Notes: generated by a model not told the origin, from the sequence alone. DNA of 12,529 nucleotides from an uncultured Bacillota bacterium (GCA_937874815.1 CALNBW010000426.1:1-12529); one strand, 5' to 3'; counted from the stretch's first letter, positions 1-7,245 are shown. Made by a program: numbers and translations.

Positions 1-158
1 CAATAGCCCCTTCTTTGCTATTTCGTGCCCTATCGGCCCGTGCATAGCCCAGGAGAAGGACCACGACCTTTAGCTGTCAGGTATGCTAGCACTGAATCGG
101 GGCAACACTAGACATGGGCATTCGTCTCGCCAATATGCAGATGAACGGGGGCAGCGGC

Positions 159-692
159 ATGTATAGAGCAAAGCATTTAATTGGACTCCCGGTCGTAAAT
201 GTGTCTACTGGCGAACGATTGGCGTCGGTACGCTCCTTGGTTATAGATCTAGTCAGCGGGCGGTTACAGGGTTTGGTAGTGCAGAAAGGAAGCCTGTTTC
301 GCGAGGCGCAGGTCTTGCAGCTGGCACAATTGCATGCCATAGGCCAGGATGCCATCTTGGTTAAAGATGGCCAAAAGGCAATCCCTTTACCAGAGTTGTT
401 AGCGCAGCTGCCGCAGGCGAAAACCGAAGATAAGCTTTTTGGTAGGCAGGTGCTTACGGCTGCCGGGAAAGTTATGGGTGCGTTGGAGGATGTGTTTTTT
501 GACCCTAGCAATGGCACCATCTCCCATTACCTCTTAGCAGACGGCCTGCTGCAAAGCCTATTGGAGGGACCAGCCATTATGCCTGCTCCGGCACAGACTG
601 TCGTCGGTGAGGAGCACGTGATCGTCTCAGTTGCACCAGAGGAACAGGTGGCGCAACTGACGATGGGAATAGAACCACCTGATTGGTTGTAG
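159..692 (+). CDS. PRC-barrel domain protein (YrrD-like)
   Basis: Probable small cytoplasmic protein made of two PRC-barrel-like beta domains. The first covers about residues 1-75 (starts MYRAKHLIGLPVVN, then VRSLVIDLVSGRLQGLVV). The second covers about 90-160 (KLFGRQVLTAAGKVMGALEDVFFD). The repeated pattern of a G-x-V/L strand, an acidic turn and a hydrophobic strand is typical of the family, whose members often bind RNA, ribosome-assembly or photosynthetic partners; the exact role is unknown. I chose the ATG at 159 because relatives usually begin just before the LIGLPV strand and a G-run (147-151) lies 7 bases upstream. In-frame ATGs at 114, 135 and 141 would add up to 15 residues that do not look conserved. 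Its place upstream of AI-2E permease and alaS genes matches yrrD of B. subtilis. No convincing promoter was found upstream. Confidence 0.8.
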   Translation: MYRAKHLIGLPVVNVSTGERLASVRSLVIDLVSGRLQGLVVQKGSLFREAQVLQLAQLHAIGQDAILVKDGQKAIPLPELLAQLPQAKTEDKLFGRQVLTAAGKVMGALEDVFFDPSNGTISHYLLADGLLQSLLEGPAIMPAPAQTVVGEEHVIVSVAPEEQVAQLTMGIEPPDWL

Positions 693-705
693 TGAGGTGT
701 AAGGG

Positions 706-888
706 TTGGATTTATGGCTTTGCCCGAAGTGTGGTAGTCGAGCGGTAGGTAAAGTGGGGCAGGAGCACTATTATTGCTCCGATTGTTGCATTGAGTTTGC
801 TAAGCGAAAAAACGGTGTCATCGTCCAGTTTGAGGTAGCTGACGATGGTACCCTAGTGTCATTAGCTGTCGGACAACCTACTATTTGA
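706..888 (+). CDS. Zinc-ribbon miniprotein, TTG start
   Basis: Sixty-residue protein with two Cys pairs, CPKC (C6, C9) and CSDCC (C24, C27, perhaps C28), spaced as in a zinc ribbon, followed by a beta-rich tail. The residues support metal binding, but no specific function can be assigned. The start is a TTG at 706: GAGGTG at 694-699 sits 6 bases upstream, and the frame has no ATG before the first cysteine. It begins 13 bases after the PRC-barrel stop codon and ends 21 bases before the next gene, so the three small genes are probably co-transcribed. It may be a small nucleic-acid-binding or scaffold protein; this is inference from the fold only. Confidence 0.72.
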   Translation: MDLWLCPKCGSRAVGKVGQEHYYCSDCCIEFAKRKNGVIVQFEVADDGTLVSLAVGQPTI

Positions 889-909
889 TCTAGAAGGAGG
901 AATCAGTCG

Positions 910-1092
910 ATGCGACGAGGCTTGGTAACCGGCATGATTATTGGTGGTGTGTTAGGGACTTACTACGGAATGTCGCTGAACAGCAAAAGTGAGCGACGCC
1001 TACAGCGAATGGCCGACGATTTCCTAGACCGAGGCACTGAGATGATGGATAGGGTAAAGGATAGGGCATCGCACATCATGCCAATCCACTAG
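910..1092 (+). CDS. YtxH-like one-helix membrane protein
   Basis: Sixty-residue protein. Residues about 4-22 (GLVTGMIIGGVLGTYYGMS) form a glycine-rich hydrophobic segment with GxxxG-like spacing, followed by a charged, probably helical region (KSERRLQRMADDFLDRG). This is the architecture of YtxH-domain proteins, whose members are small membrane-anchored and often stress-related; the function is not established. An excellent ribosome binding site, AAGGAGG at 894-900, lies 9 bases before the ATG. It is the last gene before a strong terminator, so it likely closes the transcript that starts at or before the PRC-barrel gene. Confidence 0.72.
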   Translation: MRRGLVTGMIIGGVLGTYYGMSLNSKSERRLQRMADDFLDRGTEMMDRVKDRASHIMPIH

Positions 1093-1104
1093 CAAAATAG
1101 TGAA

Positions 1105-1139
1105 AGAGGCTAATCTGAATTGCAGGTTAGCTTCTTTTT
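1105..1139 (+). terminator. Rho-independent terminator after the YtxH-like gene
   Basis: A 13-bp stem with two G-U pairs (1105-1117 with 1123-1135) closes a 5-base loop (AATTG) and runs into TTTTT. It lies 12 bases after the stop codon and separates the three small genes from the permease pair. Confidence 0.9.
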
Positions 1140-1150
1140 ATGGGTAGAGG

Positions 1151-1190
1151 TTCTTGCTTAGCAAAGTTTAGGTTATAATGGGTCTATAAT
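1151..1190 (+). promoter_or_regulatory. Probable promoter of the permease pair (double -10)
   Basis: Two perfect TATAAT boxes lie 11 bases apart, at 1174-1179 and 1185-1190, between the terminator and the first permease gene. The first has only a weak -35 candidate (TTCTTG, 1151-1156, 17-base spacer). The second has no recognisable -35. Either or both could be used; the strength of the -10 elements and the position support a promoter here. Confidence 0.55.
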
Positions 1191-1216
1191 GCATTCGATA
1201 GGGGGGAGGCAGGCAG

Positions 1217-2254
1217 ATGGATAACTTTAATTTTCCTAGTCCACGTAACCTTTTGATCTGGGGCGGTGCTGCCCTTGGGTTATTCTTGCTATATAGCTGG
1301 CGCGCGCAGATCATACCTGCTTTAACCCCTTTTTTGTTTGCTCTGCTATTAGCCTATTTACTATCTCCCTTTGTCGAAGCTCTTGAAAAGCGCAAAGTCC
1401 CTCGCACTCTGGCCATTGTAATTATCTACAGTGTTTTCATTGCGGCTCTAGTGCTAGCAGGTGTGTATGGCATTCCTGCCATCGTCAACGAGGTTAATGG
1501 GCTGATTAAGCAACTTCCAGCCTTAACACAACAAGTGCAGGAGCTGTTGGCTGCGGCCGAGGAGCAGTTTAACCATTTCAATTTGCCGCCCACAATCAAC
1601 GAGACTTTAGAAAATAACCTGCTTAAACTACAGGGATACTTAGATAGCCTATTAAATGCCATCCCGCAGTTTATCTTGGATCTGTTCGGCCGCATTGTGG
1701 CTGTCATTCTTATCCCTATCCTGTCATTTTACATGTTAAAGGATGTTGAACTGATCAAACAGGGTCTACTCAACCTGGCACCCGGGGGGCAGCGGGGACG
1801 CTTAATTGCTCTTTTTAGCCGTATTGATGAAAAGCTGGGGGCCTGGATCCGGGGCCAGCTGACTGTCGGTTTCATTGTCGGTTTCCTAGTTTTCATTGGC
1901 CTAGAAATTATCGGGATGGATTTTGCTGTCGTGTTAGGGATACTAGTGGGCGTTACCAATATTATCCCCTACTTCGGCCCCATCATTGGCGCGATCCCGG
2001 CTTTATTCTTGGGATTGCTCCGCTCACCCTTGATGTTCGTAAAAGTGTTGATTGTGCAGGTGGTGGCACAGCAGTTAGAAAGTAACCTTATTACGCCCCA
2101 AGTGTTGGGACGCCAGTTGGGTTTGCACCCGCTCTTGATCATTTTTTCTCTGCTATTGGGCGCTCAGTTTGCCGGCATCGCCGGTCTCCTGTTTGCAGTA
2201 CCGGTAACGGCTGTCATTCGTGAAGTAATTGCCTTCTGGAGGGAGCAAGTATGA
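1217..2254 (+). CDS. AI-2E family transporter, first copy
   Basis: Polytopic inner-membrane protein of the AI-2E (PF01594, YrrI/PerM-like) family. Several hydrophobic segments are visible: two near the N terminus (about 12-27 and 35-52), one at about 65-90, and a C-terminal block. A long soluble amphipathic part (about 95-140) lies between them. Family hallmarks are the FYMLKD segment and the NIIPYFGPIIGAIPALFLGLL region. The 345-residue length is normal. The start is supported by GGGGAGG at 1203-1209, 7 bases upstream. Members have been linked to autoinducer-2 export, sodium/proton exchange or general efflux, so the substrate here is unknown. The stop overlaps the next gene in ATGA, implying translational coupling to its paralogue. 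Confidence 0.88.
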   Translation: MDNFNFPSPRNLLIWGGAALGLFLLYSWRAQIIPALTPFLFALLLAYLLSPFVEALEKRKVPRTLAIVIIYSVFIAALVLAGVYGIPAIVNEVNGLIKQLPALTQQVQELLAAAEEQFNHFNLPPTINETLENNLLKLQGYLDSLLNAIPQFILDLFGRIVAVILIPILSFYMLKDVELIKQGLLNLAPGGQRGRLIALFSRIDEKLGAWIRGQLTVGFIVGFLVFIGLEIIGMDFAVVLGILVGVTNIIPYFGPIIGAIPALFLGLLRSPLMFVKVLIVQVVAQQLESNLITPQVLGRQLGLHPLLIIFSLLLGAQFAGIAGLLFAVPVTAVIREVIAFWREQV

Positions 2255-3321
2255 ATCCAGACGTTCCTCGTGAGGCTAATAGGCGTTTGCCGCCAGCTAG
2301 CCGTTTATTAAGGTGGTTGTTGGTAGGGTTAGTTGTTCTCGGCTTGTATGCCATACGCGCCAAAATAGGAACTGCTTTGGCACCGTTTCTTTATGCGTTG
2401 CTTTTGGCTTATTTGCTCGCGCCCATGGTTGCCTTTCTTGAGCGGCAACATTTATCTAGAACGATGGCCATAGCTGCCGTTTACCTACTCTTGCTAGTGT
2501 GCTTGGTATTGCTGGGCATTTATGTGATACCGACCATCGTGGCTCAGATAAATAGCTTGGTCAAACAGTTGCCGGCTATTTCCATCTGGGCTCAGGAGTT
2601 GCTAGCTGATCTGGGCGATCAATATGAACGCATTAACCTGCCCCCCGCCGTTGTGGAGTCAATTGAAGCCAGCCTCATCCGCTTGCAGGGCAGCTTGACC
2701 AAACTCCTCAATCTGTTAGGCCAGTTTATTGTAGGCCTATTCAGCAGCGCAGTTTCTATTGTGCTGGTGCCTATTTTGTCTTTCTACATGCTGAAAGACA
2801 TGGAGCAGATTCAGCGTAGCTTACTGAACCTGTTTCCCTCGAGGCATCAGGGCTTAGTTCTAGCCCTCTTCAGACGGGTAGACACCAAGCTAGGGGCTTG
2901 GGTGCGGGGTCAGGTTTCGATTTCGCTGATCACTGGCGGACTAATCTTTGTTTGCCTACGACTGGTGGGAATGGACTATGCCCTGGTGCTGGGACTGTTG
3001 GTTGCTATCTTCAATATTATCCCTTACTTCGGGCCAATCATCGCTGCTATTCCCGCTATCTTGTTGGGCCTGCTGCGGGCACCGATTTTAGGTTTAAAGG
3101 TGTTAATTGTTCAGGTAGTTGTGCAGCATTTTGAAAGCACAGTGCTGGTCCCTCATATTTTGGGGCGGGAACTGGGCCTGCATCCGCTAGTGATTATTTT
3201 TGCGCTGCTGCTGGGTGCCCAATTTGGCGGTATCTTGGGTATGGTACTAGCAGCGCCGGTGGCTGCTATTCTGTTCGACTTGGCCAGCTTATGGCTAGGC
3301 GAAGCTGAACCAGTTGAGTAG
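2251..3321 (+). CDS. AI-2E family transporter, second copy
   Basis: Second AI-2E family permease, 356 residues, co-linear with the preceding protein along almost its whole length. Roughly half of the residues look identical by eye, including YALLLAYLLAP, LVPILSFYMLKDMEQI, RGQVSISL, NIIPYFGPIIAAIPAI and LGRELGLHPLVIIFALLLG. This points to an old tandem duplication. The two proteins may form a hetero-oligomer or handle different substrates; that is inference. Translation is coupled through the ATGA overlap at 2251-2254. No terminator follows: the promoter of the T-box transcript begins at the first base after the TAG stop. Confidence 0.88.
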   Translation: MNPDVPREANRRLPPASRLLRWLLVGLVVLGLYAIRAKIGTALAPFLYALLLAYLLAPMVAFLERQHLSRTMAIAAVYLLLLVCLVLLGIYVIPTIVAQINSLVKQLPAISIWAQELLADLGDQYERINLPPAVVESIEASLIRLQGSLTKLLNLLGQFIVGLFSSAVSIVLVPILSFYMLKDMEQIQRSLLNLFPSRHQGLVLALFRRVDTKLGAWVRGQVSISLITGGLIFVCLRLVGMDYALVLGLLVAIFNIIPYFGPIIAAIPAILLGLLRAPILGLKVLIVQVVVQHFESTVLVPHILGRELGLHPLVIIFALLLGAQFGGILGMVLAAPVAAILFDLASLWLGEAEPVE

Positions 3322-3350
3322 TTGACACTTACCCCCGATTTGGGTATGAT
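3322..3350 (+). promoter_or_regulatory. Near-consensus sigma-A-type promoter of the T-box operon
   Basis: TTGACA (3322-3327) and TATGAT (3345-3350) are separated by exactly 17 bases, giving 11 of 12 consensus positions. The -35 box starts directly after the upstream stop codon. Transcription should start near 3357, at the foot of the T-box leader. A strong promoter followed by conditional termination is the usual T-box arrangement. Confidence 0.9.
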
Positions 3351-3356
3351 TGGGGC

Positions 3357-3600
3357 AATCAGAAGCAAAGTGATGAAGGGTCGAGACATTAAGCATCCTA
3401 GCCAGAAAGAGGCCTGCCGTTGGCGCTGTGAGGGCCTTCTAGTGAGTTAATGTCAGCCAACCCGGAGTGGGTAGTTGAAACTACCCCGGTGGCAGCCGTT
3501 ATTTGCACCATGAGCGATTCCAGACTAGATATTTGGAATAAGCAGGGTGGTACCGCGAGTAACTCTCGTCCCTGATTAGGGGACGGGAGTTTTGTTTTTT
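3357..3600 (+). ncRNA. T-box riboswitch leader, tRNA-Ala type
   Basis: Untranslated leader that senses tRNA charging. The T-box core AGGGTGGTACCGCG is at 3544-3557; its TGGT (3548-3551) would pair with the 3' end ACCA of an uncharged tRNA with discriminator A, as in tRNA-Ala. In Stem I, 3378-3381 pairs with 3460-3463 and 3385-3391 with 3448-3454. Between these helices lies GCC (3456-3458) followed by A, which reads as an alanine specifier codon. The distal arm shows GGCC pairing (3411-3414 with 3433-3436) and a GTTGGCG-like terminal loop. A further hairpin (3469-3475 with 3480-3486) and one at 3517-3522 with 3534-3539 precede the T-box. The exact fold was drawn by hand. Confidence 0.93.
3562..3600 (+). 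terminator. T-box-controlled terminator
   Basis: An 11-bp stem (3562-3572 with 3580-3590, one G-U) with a loop of about 7 bases is followed by TTTGTTTTTT. By the usual T-box mechanism this hairpin forms when tRNA-Ala is charged; pairing of uncharged tRNA with TGGT would stabilise the alternative antiterminator, which uses the upstream T-box bases. Confidence 0.92.
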
Positions 3601-3623
3601 AACGGGTAAGGAGTGAGCTAGCG

Positions 3624-4400
3624 ATGACAACATCTGCAAAACCGCTAACGGTGGGCATTGTGGTGGCCATGCGGCAAGAATTTGATGCGATCCGCCAGGT
3701 GGTTATGCCTGATGCCCCAGTTGAAGTACATCAGTACTCTCAGGTGGCAGCGGCTAGGGAATCTGGGGTTGGCTATGTGATTATCCAATCGGGAGTAGGC
3801 ACCACTAATGCGGCCATTGGCACCTGTGACCTGCTACATTGCTATCGTCCCCACTGGGTACTTAACCTGGGTACGGCAGCCCTTATTTCTGATCCGGATA
3901 GCAGCCTGAGCGTAGCCGATGTGCTCGTGGGGGAGCACCATTGTCAATGGGACCTCGACTTAGGGGGCCCGATTACGCCCGAATGGGGCGGGAAGCGCAG
4001 CTTTGTCGATGTCTTGCAGACCAACTGCCTTTATCCGGATGCGGGTTTGCTTCAGGGGGCGCTGGCGCTGAGTGAGCCTGGCAACTTCCGTTTGGCCCCG
4101 GCGCATTTCTTTACGGGGAATTCCTTCTTCGTGAGTGATGCCCAGCATAATGTACTGCCAGCCACTGCGGCACCCGTGGCGGTCGACATGGAGAGTTTCG
4201 CTGTGGCTCAGGTCTGCGCTCGCAAACAGGTGCCCTTCCTCTGTATACGAGGGATTACCGATACGGGCACGGCCAGCGCTAACCAAGATTTTTACGCTAA
4301 CGTGCGGGCAGCAAGTCGCGCCGCCGCTACAGTAGCTCAGAAATTAGTCCAATTATTGTTACCGAAGGAGGAGCAAGCAAATGCAGAAATACAGCACTAA
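3624..4400 (+). CDS. MTA/SAH nucleosidase-like protein (PNP/UDP family)
   Basis: Member of the PNP_UDP_1 nucleosidase/phosphorylase superfamily, 258 residues and probably cytoplasmic. It resembles 5'-methylthioadenosine/S-adenosylhomocysteine nucleosidase, which removes adenine from by-products of SAM-dependent reactions. Visible landmarks are GIVVAMRQEF (E19 aligns with E12 of the E. coli enzyme), SGVGTTNAA and LNLGTAA (ribose/base pocket loops), VDMES (E190, equivalent to E174) and RGITDT (D213, equivalent to the catalytic D197). It is somewhat longer than the usual ~230 residues because of a segment around 105-145. AAGGAG at 3608-3613 supports the start. It lies directly behind the T-box and overlaps alaS by 20 bases, so it should follow the alanine signal. 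Another nucleoside substrate, such as futalosine, cannot be excluded. Confidence 0.83.
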   Translation: MTTSAKPLTVGIVVAMRQEFDAIRQVVMPDAPVEVHQYSQVAAARESGVGYVIIQSGVGTTNAAIGTCDLLHCYRPHWVLNLGTAALISDPDSSLSVADVLVGEHHCQWDLDLGGPITPEWGGKRSFVDVLQTNCLYPDAGLLQGALALSEPGNFRLAPAHFFTGNSFFVSDAQHNVLPATAAPVAVDMESFAVAQVCARKQVPFLCIRGITDTGTASANQDFYANVRAASRAAATVAQKLVQLLLPKEEQANAEIQH

Positions 4401-7014
4401 TCAATTACGCCGTCTTTTTCTCGACTTTTTCGCCAGTAAGGGGCATGATGTTCTACCCAGTGCGCCTCTAGCACCCCATGATGACCCAACCTTGCTTTGG
4501 ATTAATGCGGGTATGGCCCCGCTCAAGCCCTATTTCTCTGGCCAACAGCTGCCTAACAACCCGAGAATGGTTAACTCTCAGAAGTGCATTCGCACCAATG
4601 ACATTGAAAATGTCGGCAAGACAGCGCGCCATCATACCTTCTTCGAGATGCTGGGTAGCTTCTCTATTGGTGATTATTTCAAGGAAGAGACTCTAGTGTG
4701 GGGCTGGGAATTCCTGAAGGATGTTGTTGGCTTGCCTGAGGAGCGGATGTGGGCAACTATTCATCCGGATGACGAAGAGGCCCGCCACATCTGGCTTAAC
4801 GTTATCGGAATCCCGGCGGAGCGCTTAGTGGATGACCCGGAGAACTTTTGGGATATTGGGCCTGGCCCGTGTGGCCCCAACTCTGAAATTTACTTTGACC
4901 AAGGGCCAGAATTCGGCTGCGGTTCGCCCACCTGTGGGGTAGGCTGCGACTGCGATCGCTACCTCGAGGTTTGGAACCACGTGTTTTCGCAGTACAACCA
5001 TGGTCAAGATGGCAGTTACACGCCCTTGCCTAAAAAGAACATTGATACCGGCATGGGGTTGGAGCGGCTAGCAGCTGTAGTGCAAGGGGTAAGCTCCAAT
5101 TTTGAAATTGATCTTTTTCAGCCGATTATGGGAGCGCTGACCGCCATCTCCCGCCATCCTTACCAGCCGGGCGACGAGCATAGCGTGGCCTTCAACGTTA
5201 TTGCCGACCACGTACGGGCTGTTACCTTTGCCATTGCTGATGGTGCTTTGCCCGCAAATGAAGGTCGGGGCTATGTTATCCGGCGGCTGATCCGCAGGGC
5301 TGTTCGCTTTGGCAAGACGCTGGGCCTTAACTCGCCATTCCTTTATCAGCTGGTTGATGCCGTAGTGCAGGCTATGGCCGATGGTTATCCGGAGCTGACT
5401 AGTAATCAAGAGTTTATTGAACGCGTCATCCGTCTGGAGGAAGAACGCTTCCATGAGACGCTAGATGAGGGGGTTAGCCTGCTAAGTAGCTTGATTGCTG
5501 ACTTGCAGGCAGCTGGCAAAGATACGCTAGATGGGCCAGCCGCATTTCGTTTGTATGACACTTTCGGCTTCCCTTTGGATCTTACAGAAGATATTGCCGC
5601 TGAGCAGGGGATCAAGGTTGATGAGGCCGGCTTTGAACAAGCTATGGCCGAGCAACGGGAGCGGGCACGGGCAGCGCGGGCGGGGATCGAAAGCGATTTT
5701 GGCAAACAAGGGATTTTCAATGCTATAGATGGGGGCGACGTTTTCACTGGCTATACCGCTACCAGTTGCCCAGCCCGCGTTCTGGCTATTGCGGATGGTG
5801 GCAGTTTGGTAGAAGTCGCCGTTTCTGGCCAGGAAGTGGGCTTGCTGCTTGACCAGACAGTATTTTACGCAGAAGCCGGCGGGCAGGTGGCGGATACTGG
5901 TGAAATGGTGACTGAGGGAGCACGCCTGCACGTCAACCAAGTATCCAAGGTAGCTGGTGACAAAATCTTGCATCATTGTTCTATTCTCGAGGGGCGTGTG
6001 CAGGTGGGCCAGGAACTATTTTTGCGGGTTAATGCTGAGCAGCGGCAAGCCACGCAGCGCGCCCATTCTGCCACCCACTTGGTGCATAAGGCCATGATGA
6101 ATGTCTTAGGCCCGCATGTGCATCAAGCTGGCTCGCTGGTGGAGGCCGACCATCTGCGCTTCGATTTCTCCCATTTCAGCCCGCTAAGCGCAGAAGAGCT
6201 GCGACGGGTGGAGCAGCAAGTCAACGAGCAGATCCTCTCCGGGTGTGCAGTAACTACAGAAGAGATGTCGTTACTGGATGCTCGCGCGAAAGGTGCAACA
6301 GCGCTTTTCGGTGAGAAATATGGCGATGTAGTGCGGGTAGTAACCATGGGCGACTATAGCATTGAGCTTTGCGGTGGCACCCATGTGGCTAACGTCGGTA
6401 TGATTGGCCAATTCCGCCTGTTGTCTGAAAGCGGCATTGGTGCCGGCCTAAGGCGGTTAGAGGCCATCACTGGTGCCGCTGCCTACAGCTATGCCTTAGA
6501 GCGAGAGGAGTTGCTAACCAGTATTGCCACTCTACTGAAAGTGAGTCCAGAAGATGCCCCCCGTCGGATAGAGACTACACTGGGTATGTTGCGCTCGGCG
6601 CAAAGAGAAGTCGAAGCATTGCTCAGTCGCCAAGCTGCTCAAGATGTCGATTCGTTCTTGGCCGAGGCCTCTGTTGTTAATGGCGTGCGCGTTGTAGCCC
6701 GCCAGGTTATGGCCAAAGATATGGATAGCTTGCGGCAGATAGCAGATACTGTTAAGGACAAACTGCAAAGCGGCGTGATTGTCTTGGGCGCTGTCGTTGA
6801 AGATAAGGTTAACTTAGTGGCCATGGTAACTGATGATTTAGTGCGCCAGAAGCTGCATGCCGGCAACTTGATTAAGGAAGTGGCTAAACTAACTGGCGGC
6901 GGTGGTGGTGGCCGTCCCCAGATGGCACAGGCCGGTGGCAAAGATCCCAGCAAGTTAGCCGCGGCCTTAGAGCGAGTGGTTAAGTTAGTCGAACAGCAGC
7001 AAGGTAAGAACTAA
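4381..7014 (+). CDS. alaS: Alanine--tRNA ligase
   Basis: Full-length class II alanyl-tRNA synthetase (877 residues, typical size) that charges tRNA-Ala in the cytoplasm and hydrolyses misacylated Ser/Gly. The catalytic domain includes HHTFFEMLGSFSIGDYF (M90-F100 in its second half) and the motif-3 segment GRGYVIRRLIRR (295-306). A Cys-rich insertion (C180, C185, C189, C191), of the kind seen in many Gram-positive enzymes, precedes RYLEVWN. The editing domain has the zinc ligands HSATH (H562, H566) and CGGTH (C664, H668). The C-Ala domain carries a glycine tract (839-844) followed by RPQMAQAGG. AAGGAGG at 4365-4371, inside the nucleosidase gene, lies 9 bases from the ATG. Expression is expected from the T-box promoter. 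Confidence 0.98.
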   Translation: MQKYSTNQLRRLFLDFFASKGHDVLPSAPLAPHDDPTLLWINAGMAPLKPYFSGQQLPNNPRMVNSQKCIRTNDIENVGKTARHHTFFEMLGSFSIGDYFKEETLVWGWEFLKDVVGLPEERMWATIHPDDEEARHIWLNVIGIPAERLVDDPENFWDIGPGPCGPNSEIYFDQGPEFGCGSPTCGVGCDCDRYLEVWNHVFSQYNHGQDGSYTPLPKKNIDTGMGLERLAAVVQGVSSNFEIDLFQPIMGALTAISRHPYQPGDEHSVAFNVIADHVRAVTFAIADGALPANEGRGYVIRRLIRRAVRFGKTLGLNSPFLYQLVDAVVQAMADGYPELTSNQEFIERVIRLEEERFHETLDEGVSLLSSLIADLQAAGKDTLDGPAAFRLYDTFGFPLDLTEDIAAEQGIKVDEAGFEQAMAEQRERARAARAGIESDFGKQGIFNAIDGGDVFTGYTATSCPARVLAIADGGSLVEVAVSGQEVGLLLDQTVFYAEAGGQVADTGEMVTEGARLHVNQVSKVAGDKILHHCSILEGRVQVGQELFLRVNAEQRQATQRAHSATHLVHKAMMNVLGPHVHQAGSLVEADHLRFDFSHFSPLSAEELRRVEQQVNEQILSGCAVTTEEMSLLDARAKGATALFGEKYGDVVRVVTMGDYSIELCGGTHVANVGMIGQFRLLSESGIGAGLRRLEAITGAAAYSYALEREELLTSIATLLKVSPEDAPRRIETTLGMLRSAQREVEALLSRQAAQDVDSFLAEASVVNGVRVVARQVMAKDMDSLRQIADTVKDKLQSGVIVLGAVVEDKVNLVAMVTDDLVRQKLHAGNLIKEVAKLTGGGGGGRPQMAQAGGKDPSKLAAALERVVKLVEQQQGKN

Positions 7015-7016
7015 AG

Positions 7017-7032
7017 CCTTACTGTAGTAAGG
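7017..7032. repeat. Perfect hairpin just after alaS
   Basis: CCTTAC and GTAAGG form a perfect 6-bp stem with a TGTA loop, two bases after the alaS stop codon. No T-run follows, so it is not a standard terminator. It may act in mRNA 3'-end stability or be part of the larger structured spacer. Confidence 0.6.
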
Positions 7033-7101
7033 GCCACTGGTAGATTAGGGATGTTGTAACCTAATTGAAACATGCTAGAGAAAGGAAATCTGCCAGTGGC
7101 C
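7032..7101. repeat. 15-bp inverted repeat in the alaS-ireB spacer
   Basis: The arm at 7032-7046 (GGCCACTGGTAGATT) is complementary to 7087-7101 over 15 positions with one G-U pair. The 40-base interior contains a smaller ATTAGG/CCTAAT hairpin (7044-7049 with 7060-7065) that competes with the end of the long arm. There is no T-run and no obvious flanking duplication, so neither terminator nor insertion element is indicated; a folded mRNA spacer or a small palindromic element is possible. Confidence 0.7.
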
Positions 7102-7114
7102 GTTGAACATAGTA

Positions 7115-7224
7115 ATGTAGAGGCGATTTGCAGCCCTTATTCCTTGTTACGGTCCATCTTTGCAGGGGCGATTTGTAATCGCTAGTTACGATCCATTTTT
7201 TGTAGAGGCGATTTGTAATCGCCC
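7115..7224. repeat. Three degenerate copies of a GGCGATT palindromic repeat
   Basis: The word G(T/C)AG(A/G)GGCGATTTG appears at 7117-7130, 7162-7174 and 7202-7214. The last two copies continue into TAATCGC, giving a GCGATT-TGT-AATCGC hairpin, extended to a 7-bp stem in the third. They are also preceded by a shared GTTACG-TCCAT stretch, so 7146-7182 and 7185-7222 are near-identical tandem units of 37 and 38 bases. Together with the inverted repeat upstream, this accounts for most of the 231-base gap; I see no convincing promoter or gene there. Confidence 0.75.
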
Positions 7225-7245
7225 AAAAAGAGAGGGGGAGAAAGA

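Noticed and set aside
2..73. Open frame at the window start ending in TAG at 71-73, possibly the end of an upstream gene
   Set aside because: Only 23 codons, with no similarity I recognise to genes expected upstream (for example mnmA or a recD-like helicase gene).
5068..5976. Long antisense frames across alaS
   Set aside because: They are shadows of a high-confidence synthetase gene: no ribosome binding sites, compositionally odd proteins and no family features.
7032..7101. Reading the 15-bp inverted repeat as an intact insertion sequence or MITE
   Set aside because: No target-site duplication is visible and the interior is only 40 bases; it is reported as an inverted repeat only.
7103..7131. 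TTGAAC at 7103-7108 as a -35 box for an ireB promoter
   Set aside because: The bases 16-18 positions downstream do not resemble a -10 box.
7072..7185. A 37-codon + strand frame in the alaS-ireB spacer
   Set aside because: It has no ribosome binding site, no recognisable family, and its codons run across the inverted repeat and the GGCGATT copies, so chance is the better explanation.
7115..7224. Reading the three GGCGATT copies as a CRISPR array
   Set aside because: Only three copies, imperfect, with the gaps between copies also partly repeated instead of unique, and no cas genes nearby.
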